From Sedimenticola sp. (lineage in GTDB: Bacteria > Pseudomonadota > Gammaproteobacteria > Chromatiales > Chromatiaceae), in assembly GCA_030619405.1 (NCBI GenBank), contig JAUXBK010000077.1, forward strand, positions 1-10,423: a stretch of DNA of 10,423 bases, in the 5' to 3' direction. The notes beneath the pieces were generated by a model. The model did not search any database. It was not told the DNA's origin and was given only the letters and a program-made list of their open reading frames with translations. The position numbers and the translations under genes were made by a program. Positions 5,977 to 10,423 of the stretch are shown one piece after another (the stretch's first letter is position 1; each line of letters opens with the position of its first letter).

Positions 5977-6465
5977 ATGCCGCGTATATGGCTCAGCCTC
6001 GGCAGCAATGTCGACCGGAGAGAAAATCTCCGGCACAGTGTGCAGAACCTGAGTACGGCACTCGGTCCGCTGGTCCTGTCCCGGGTCTATGAGAGCGATG
6101 CCGTGGGTTTCGAGGGAGACAGGTTCTACAACATGGTGGTCGGGGTAGAGACGGATCTCGACATTCCCGATCTGATGGCCCTGTTACGGGGAATGGAAGC
6201 GGCCCAGGGGCGGGTCCGGGGTGGTGGAAAATTTGCACCGCGGACCCTGGATATCGATCTGCTCACCTATGGCGACCGGGTGGTCAAAGATACCGGGGTG
6301 GAGCTGCCCCGGGACGAGATCGTCAAATACGCCTTCGTCCTGCGCCCGCTGGCCGAGGTGGCGGGGGAAGAGGTGCACCCGGTGCTGAGCAATAGCTACC
6401 GGCAGCTGTGGGAGGCGTTCGATGCGTCAGGTCAGCCCCTGTGGCCAGTGGATCTGGCGTTTTAA
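5977..6465 (+). CDS. folK: 2-amino-4-hydroxy-6-hydroxymethyldihydropteridine diphosphokinase
   Basis: A 162-residue HPPK, the usual length (E. coli 159). It transfers pyrophosphate from ATP to 6-hydroxymethyl-7,8-dihydropterin, making the substrate for dihydropteroate synthase. IWLSLGSNVDRRENL is the N-terminal signature, RVYESDAVGFEGDRFYNMVV the pterin-side strand and loop, and RTLDIDLLTYG the family signature with Mg-binding D92 and D94. LPRDEIVKYAFVLRPLAEVA is the conserved end, with Lys-Tyr where many homologues have His-Arg ahead of the FVL motif. ATG 5977 begins one base after the folB stop. A GAGAGG stretch about ten bases upstream, inside folB, can serve as its ribosome binding site. 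It is convergent with the pteridine reductase gene 12 bp away. Confidence 0.96.
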   Translation: MPRIWLSLGSNVDRRENLRHSVQNLSTALGPLVLSRVYESDAVGFEGDRFYNMVVGVETDLDIPDLMALLRGMEAAQGRVRGGGKFAPRTLDIDLLTYGDRVVKDTGVELPRDEIVKYAFVLRPLAEVAGEEVHPVLSNSYRQLWEAFDASGQPLWPVDLAF

Positions 6466-6477
6466 AAAAAATCCCGA

Positions 6478-7236
6478 TCACTGCTGCACACTGCGCCCAC
6501 CGTCCACGGCGATGATCTGGCCGGTGATATAGTCGGCATCGCGCACCAGAAACAGCAGGGTGCGGGCGATGTCTTCGGGCCGCCCGGGACGCTGCAGGGC
6601 GGTGCGGGTGAGGGCGGTCTCCCGCTCCTGTGCGGTGGCATCGGCCTCTGGCCACAGGATGATCCCCGGTGCGATGCCGTTGACCCTCACCTCCGGACCC
6701 AGCTCACGGGCCAGGGATTTCACCATCATGGCGTTTCCCGCTTTGGCCATAGAGTAGATGGAGTAGTCTTCCAGGGGTCTTTCCGCATGGATATCCACCA
6801 TGTTGATGATATTGCCCCTGCTGCGCCTCAGCAGGGGGGCGGCAGCCCGGGACAGAAAGAACGGCGCCTTCAGATTGCTCCCCATCAGCTCCTCCCACTG
6901 GGTCTCCGTAGCCCTTTCCAACGTGGTGGGATAGAAACTGGAGGCGTTGTTCACCAGCAGATCCAGGCGCTGTCGCCACTCGGCCACCCGCTCGATCAAT
7001 CCGGGGAGTGCCGTCGTCTGCAGCAGGTCGCCCGGCAGCAGCAGCACCGAATCGGGGCGTTCATGCTCCAACTCCCTCTTCAGTGCCTCGGCCGCCTGGC
7101 TGGAGTGGCGATAGTGGATCACCACATCCATGCCCGCCTGGTGCAGGGTGCGGGTGATGCAGGCACCGATACGCCGAGCGGCGCCGGTGATCAGCGCAAC
7201 CCGCTGAACAAGCACTCTGGATCTTTCTGTCACCAT
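6478..7236 (-). CDS. Pteridine reductase (PTR1/FolM-like SDR)
   Basis: A 252-residue classical-length SDR, probably NADPH-dependent and reducing dihydropterins such as dihydromonapterin or dihydrofolate to the tetrahydro form. TGAARRIG at residues 17-24 has the TGxxxRxG variant typical of pteridine reductases rather than the usual TGxxxGxG. NNASSFYP, then DIHAERPLEDYSIYSMAKAG, carries Y161 and K165. The residue 13 before Tyr, serine in most SDRs, is Asp (D148), as in Leishmania PTR1. VRVNGIAPGIILWPE is also characteristic. ATG 7234-7236 is preceded by GGAGG at about five bases. It lies tail-to-tail with folK, 12 bp apart, and next to folB, supporting a pterin/folate role. Dihydrofolate reductase is not in this window, so whether it substitutes for FolA cannot be judged. 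Confidence 0.85.
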   Translation of the reverse strand: MVTERSRVLVQRVALITGAARRIGACITRTLHQAGMDVVIHYRHSSQAAEALKRELEHERPDSVLLLPGDLLQTTALPGLIERVAEWRQRLDLLVNNASSFYPTTLERATETQWEELMGSNLKAPFFLSRAAAPLLRRSRGNIINMVDIHAERPLEDYSIYSMAKAGNAMMVKSLARELGPEVRVNGIAPGIILWPEADATAQERETALTRTALQRPGRPEDIARTLLFLVRDADYITGQIIAVDGGRSVQQ

Positions 7237-7328
7237 TGGCCCTCCACTCCTGATACACTTTTCCAGACTGTAACCTAAACCGAGGATTTGAGAAATCGGT
7301 GCCGGGTAAGCACCAGGTTAATCCCGTT

Positions 7329-7433
7329 GTGGGGCTGTTGCCCTCAGCCAGAGGACGCCGTGAACCCATCCATGGGGGCTCGCTACGGCCATCCCTGGCC
7401 GCAGACGCCTCTGGCTGAGAGCAACAGCCCCAC
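7329..7433. repeat. 105-bp REP-like element: 26-bp inverted repeat with structured loop
   Basis: The left arm, 7329-7354 (GTGGGGCTGTTGCCCTCAGC...), and the right arm, 7408-7433 (...GAGAGCAACAGCCCCAC), are inverted repeats matching at 25 of 26 positions. The 53-bp loop has its own symmetric pieces (CCCATCCATGGG; GGCCATCCCTGGCC). The phrases CAGCCAGAGGACGCCGTG and CCATCCATGGGGG recall a dispersed repeat type seen in gammaproteobacterial genomes, from memory only. It lies between the divergent pteridine reductase and methyltransferase genes, about 40 bp before the start of the latter. Confidence 0.85.
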
Positions 7434-7472
7434 TTTCGAGGCAATAATGGGGTGTTTAACTGGGAGCATACG

Positions 7473-8642
7473 ATGCCGGAACTGCCTGTACCCAGTGATG
7501 AAGAGCTGGCACACGGAGAACGCCTGGCCGCCGTGATCGGCGAAGCGATCCGAAGCGCCGGCGGGCGGCTTCCGTTCGACCGCTATATGGAGCTGGCGCT
7601 GTACGCGCCCGGACTCGGCTACTACACGGCGGGTGCCCGCAAGTTCGGTGAGACCGGCGATTTCATCACTGCCCCCGAAACCTCGCCCCTGTTCGGCCGC
7701 TGCCTGGCCCGGCAGTGCCAGCAGATCCTGGGTGAACTGGGTGGCGGCGAACTGCTGGAGTTCGGTGCCGGTTCCGGGGCGCTGGCTGCGGAGCTGCTGT
7801 CGGAGCTGGCGCAGCTGGGCCGGTTGCCCGAGCGCTATCTGATACTGGAAGTCAGTCCTGAGCTCAGACAGCGGCAGCAGGAGACCATCGAACAGCGGGC
7901 ACCGGCGCTGGCCGGGCGGGTACGCTGGCTCGACCACCTGCCGGAGCCCGGCTTCCGGGGAGTGGTAATTGCCAATGAGCTGCTGGATGCCATGCCGGTC
8001 CACCGGTTCAGGCTGGAGCCAGACAGAATTCTGGAGCAGTTCGTCGGCTGGGAGGGTAAGGGTTTCACCCCCTTCTGGGACACCCCGGGGCATAGCGGGC
8101 TGAAGCAGGCGGTGTCGGCGTTGCAGCAGCGGCTGGAACTGCCGGACGACTATGAATCCGAGATCAACCTGCGAGCGGCCCCCTGGCTGCAGGCGATATC
8201 TGAACGGCTGGTGGCCGGTCTGATGCTGCTGATCGACTACGGCTATTCCAGGGCTCTCTACTATCACCCGGATCGAACCCGGGGGACACTCATGTGTCAC
8301 TATCGGCACCGGACCCACTCCGACCCCATGGTCTACCCGGGCCTGCAGGATATCACCGCCCACGTGGACTTCACCGGGCTGGCGGAGGCGGCGGTCACTG
8401 CGGGACTCACGGTGAACGGTTATACCACCCAGGCGTTCTTCCTCATGGGGTGCGGCCTGGAGCAGCTGCTGGCGGGGTCGGACCCGGACGATGTGGCGGC
8501 TCACACGCAACTGGTGCAGGGGGTGAAGCGCCTGACCCTGCCGACGGAGATGGGGGAGCGCTTCAAGGTGCTGGGGCTGACCCGTGGCGTGAACCGCCCG
8601 CTCATCGGTTTCAGGCTGATGGATATGCGCGAGCGGCTCTAG
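7473..8642 (+). CDS. SAM-dependent methyltransferase of the MidA/NDUFAF7 (DUF185) family
   Basis: A 389-residue class I methyltransferase. ELALYAPGLGYYTAGARKFG and GDFITAPETSPLFG near the N-terminus are hallmarks of the family. LLEFGAGSGALAAELL contains the SAM-binding glycines G98-G102. ILEVSPELRQRQ is the acidic strand, and ANELLDAMPVHRF (N168 to about F178) is the family-specific motif. LMLLIDYGYSRALYYHPDR and GTLMCHYRHRTHSDPMVYPG complete the signature. The eukaryotic member NDUFAF7 dimethylates an arginine of complex I subunit NDUFS2; bacterial substrates are mostly unknown. ATG 7473 was chosen because GGAG lies seven bases upstream and the protein begins MPELPVPSDE. GTG 7452 in the same frame would add seven residues without better support. 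The stop shares CTAG with the stop of the opposing kinase. Confidence 0.9.
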   Translation: MPELPVPSDEELAHGERLAAVIGEAIRSAGGRLPFDRYMELALYAPGLGYYTAGARKFGETGDFITAPETSPLFGRCLARQCQQILGELGGGELLEFGAGSGALAAELLSELAQLGRLPERYLILEVSPELRQRQQETIEQRAPALAGRVRWLDHLPEPGFRGVVIANELLDAMPVHRFRLEPDRILEQFVGWEGKGFTPFWDTPGHSGLKQAVSALQQRLELPDDYESEINLRAAPWLQAISERLVAGLMLLIDYGYSRALYYHPDRTRGTLMCHYRHRTHSDPMVYPGLQDITAHVDFTGLAEAAVTAGLTVNGYTTQAFFLMGCGLEQLLAGSDPDDVAAHTQLVQGVKRLTLPTEMGERFKVLGLTRGVNRPLIGFRLMDMRERL

Positions 8643-10237
8643 GAGTTGTGCTCGACATTGAACATCGGGGCTTCGTCACTCCCTTTATCGGGGTTCGCGG
8701 GTTTACGCTGTGGTGGGGTGGGTGGCGGGGTCACCGTCTGCCCCTGCTGTTTCAATGATTTTTCCAGCAATTTCAGATCGGTTCGTCCGGGTTGTGTCTG
8801 CAGTCCCATTCGGACGTATCCGCGGGCTCTCTCTCTCTCCCCCTTTGCCAGGTTCGAGCGGGCAAACCAGGCATAGCGGTCCGCGATATGCTTCAGCCCC
8901 GACAGGGCTCTGTGGTTTTTCGGTTCCCGCTCCAGGACCTTCCGGTAGAAGTCGCGGGCGCTGTCCCCCCTGGGACGGCTCAATCGGTTCTCCTGCAGGC
9001 GCCTGTCCGCCTGTTCCAGCCACCGGGGGATCTCATCCACGGCCTGCGCTGTTTCCGTGACTTCCCGGTCGTCGGGTGGCTGCCGTAATGACGTCGTATC
9101 GACCCTCTCCGTCGCTGTCATCGCGGCCGGTGTTGCCCCTTCAGAGGCCCCATCGGCCACCGGATCCGCCTGGTTCTCTGCCAGCTCTGGCGCTGGCAGG
9201 GGTGGGGTCGACTCGTGGCTCGCGGTGACTCCCTCGGGTGATGGTTCCAGCGGCTCCTGTTCCCGGGACAGCCCCCGGAACAGCAGCACCCCCACCATTA
9301 CGACCAATACTGCATACACCGGCCTGCGCCAACGCATGGAATGGTTCAAGAGCGTTTCTTCCGAGTGATCGATGCTATCTGCAGGCTCTTCCGGCGGGGT
9401 CTCTTTTCTGAGCGGTCGTTGCACCTGAGGTGCACTGATGCGCAACTGCTGAATCGCCTTGACCAGTTCCGCCCCGGTGCGAAAACGCTCCTCGGGTTTT
9501 TTTGCCAGCAACCGGTCTACAAGAGGTTGGAGTCTGGTCAGGTGAGGCGGCAAACGCGGTATCGGCTGCTTGATGTGGGCGATGAGGGTGGCGGTAAAGT
9601 TATCTCCTGCAAAAGGCTTGCGGCCGGTCAACATCTCGAACAGCAGTACACCCATGCTGTAGAGGTCGGCACGTCCATCCAGCTCCCGCATCCCCTGAGC
9701 CTGCTCCGGGCTCAGGTAGTGGGGGCTGCCCATCACCGTCCCGGTAACGGTGAGATCGCTGTCCGACTGGGTCAGTTTGGCGATGCCGAAATCGCTGAGG
9801 ACCGGCGTGCCGTCGCCCCGGAACAGGATGTTGGAGGGTTTGATATCCCGGTGGATGATCCCCAGGCCATGAACATAACCCAGGCAGCCCGCCAGCCGGG
9901 CCAGGGTCTTCAGGGCCTGACCCGGTTTCATGCCCTGAGCGATACGCGCCTTCAAATCCCCCCCGGACAGATACTCCATGACGATGTAGTAAAATCCATC
10001 GCCCTGGCCGATGTCGTGGACAGTGATCAGATTGTTGTGGCTCAATCGAGCCATGCAGCGCCCTTCGTTGAAGAAGCGGTCGAAAAACTGGGGTGTCTCC
10101 GGGTCATTGAGTACCTTCAGCGCCACGGGTCTGCCCAGGGAGAGTTGGGTGGCCAGATAGACGGTGGCCATCCCCCCCTTTCCCAACACCTTTTCCACAT
10201 GGTATCCGGGGATATTGATATGGGTGTTACTGTTCAT
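8639..10237 (-). CDS. Membrane-anchored PknB-type Ser/Thr protein kinase with an extracytoplasmic TPR-like domain
   Basis: A 532-residue protein. The Hanks-type kinase domain spans about residues 10-270. It has the glycine loop GKGGMATV (19-26), ATP-anchoring K41 (VALK), HRDIKPSN with catalytic D131 and N136, DFG at 149-151, and the activation segment GTVMGSPHYLSPEQ. All catalytic residues are present, so it should be active. M301-RWRR is followed by a short hydrophobic segment at about 306-320 (PVYAVLVVMVGVLLF), a single membrane span that puts the C-terminus outside the cytoplasm. A Pro/Glu/Thr-rich linker follows. Helical repeats resembling TPRs lie at about 403-500 (YRKVLEREPKNHRALSGLKH), then a Pro/Lys-rich tail. 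No PASTA repeats are present. ATG 10237 has AAAGGGG about six bases upstream. No cognate phosphatase or FHA protein is visible in this window. Confidence 0.92.
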   Translation of the reverse strand: MNSNTHINIPGYHVEKVLGKGGMATVYLATQLSLGRPVALKVLNDPETPQFFDRFFNEGRCMARLSHNNLITVHDIGQGDGFYYIVMEYLSGGDLKARIAQGMKPGQALKTLARLAGCLGYVHGLGIIHRDIKPSNILFRGDGTPVLSDFGIAKLTQSDSDLTVTGTVMGSPHYLSPEQAQGMRELDGRADLYSMGVLLFEMLTGRKPFAGDNFTATLIAHIKQPIPRLPPHLTRLQPLVDRLLAKKPEERFRTGAELVKAIQQLRISAPQVQRPLRKETPPEEPADSIDHSEETLLNHSMRWRRPVYAVLVVMVGVLLFRGLSREQEPLEPSPEGVTASHESTPPLPAPELAENQADPVADGASEGATPAAMTATERVDTTSLRQPPDDREVTETAQAVDEIPRWLEQADRRLQENRLSRPRGDSARDFYRKVLEREPKNHRALSGLKHIADRYAWFARSNLAKGERERARGYVRMGLQTQPGRTDLKLLEKSLKQQGQTVTPPPTPPQRKPANPDKGSDEAPMFNVEHNS

Positions 10238-10288
10238 TCATGGCCCCTTTCAACACTGTTTCGACCAGTGAGGGTAAATGTTGATAAT

Positions 10289-10417
10289 TTAGCAACTCGA
10301 GGTATAACCTAGATCCTGCAAGTGCTCACACTCACATAGCACAAGCTCTTGATCCGTATAGCGATATTTGCTCCCTTGGAAATCACAATAAGGATTCCAC
10401 TCGGTCGCAAATTCGCT
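10289..10417 (-). other. 42-codon Cys-rich open frame without a start, upstream of the kinase
   Basis: Reading the minus strand, a TAG at 10418-10420 is followed by 42 sense codons, beginning SEFATEWNPYCDFQGSKYRY and ending LQDLGYTSSC, then TAA at 10289-10291. The composition (CDFQ, CECEH, aromatic and acidic residues) is more protein-like than random translation. There is no ATG in the frame; an internal GTG would give only 17 residues. It may be the broken end of a gene lying beyond the window, or chance. The remainder of 10238-10423 holds the kinase leader and presumably its promoter, with no clear -35/-10 seen. Confidence 0.2.
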
Positions 10418-10423
10418 CTACGA

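Noticed and set aside
7383..8510. 375-codon open frame on the minus strand
   Set aside because: It is antisense to the MidA/NDUFAF7-type methyltransferase, Gln/Arg-rich without recognisable motifs, and runs into the inverted repeat at 7329-7433.
8294..8758. 154-codon Gly/Ala/Pro-rich plus-strand frame
   Set aside because: It is a shifted frame of the methyltransferase that runs on over the kinase end. Its composition is that of an out-of-frame GC-rich reading.
9341..10312. 323-codon open frame on the plus strand
   Set aside because: It lies antisense to the kinase, whose catalytic motifs are intact. The translation shows no family features, and long antisense frames are expected in GC-rich coding DNA.
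10319..10360. Possible CRP-type operator upstream of the kinase (minus-strand TGTGAGTGTGAGCAC)
   Set aside because: It lacks the second TCACA half at the right spacing, so it does not fit the TGTGA-N6-TCACA consensus.

Overview
The window reads as a chromosomal segment of a gammaproteobacterium. The evidence is an Rsd/AlgQ-type anti-sigma-70 factor, an Slt-like C-terminus, short FolB and FolK proteins, a PTR1/FolM-like pteridine reductase and moderately high GC. A free-living or symbiotic member of the Chromatiales or sulfur-oxidiser type would fit, but that is inference. No tRNA, rRNA, CRISPR array, complete insertion sequence or phage gene was seen.

Layout, left to right. The window opens on the last 40 codons of a probable lytic transglycosylase (+), which converge on a large class III nucleotide-cyclase-like gene (-). 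Upstream of the cyclase-like gene on the same strand lies rsd (-). Both the slt/cyclase junction and the rsd/cyclase junction are filled by arrays of a 7-base repeat (GGTACTA / TAGTACC). Each junction holds an inverted pair of arrays around A-rich and T-rich spacers and terminator-like hairpins. The second junction also carries a 185-bp element with 27-bp terminal inverted repeats, flanked on both sides by TTTTTT. It looks like a small non-autonomous mobile element that landed in the T-run of a hairpin. A 370-bp gene-free gap with an 18-bp palindrome follows.

A rightward block then runs: an exported Met/Trp-rich repeat protein, overlapping an atypical SDR of the NDUFA9-like family, then folB and folK. 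A pteridine reductase gene (-) ends 12 bp after folK. A divergent gap with a 26-bp inverted repeat leads to a MidA/NDUFAF7-type methyltransferase (+). Its stop codon overlaps the stop of a membrane-anchored Ser/Thr protein kinase (-). The final 186 bp lie upstream of the kinase and hold a 42-codon Cys-rich open frame without a start.

How the genes relate. folB and folK are consecutive steps in the pterin branch of folate synthesis, and the neighbouring pteridine reductase acts on related reduced pterins. The NDUFA9-like and NDUFAF7-like genes are homologues of a mitochondrial complex I accessory subunit and a complex I assembly factor. Rsd, the cyclase-like protein and the kinase are regulatory genes with no visible shared target. 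The most unusual material is the heptamer-array system: three of three adjacent genes end inside or at its edge, so their last residues are repeat-encoded.
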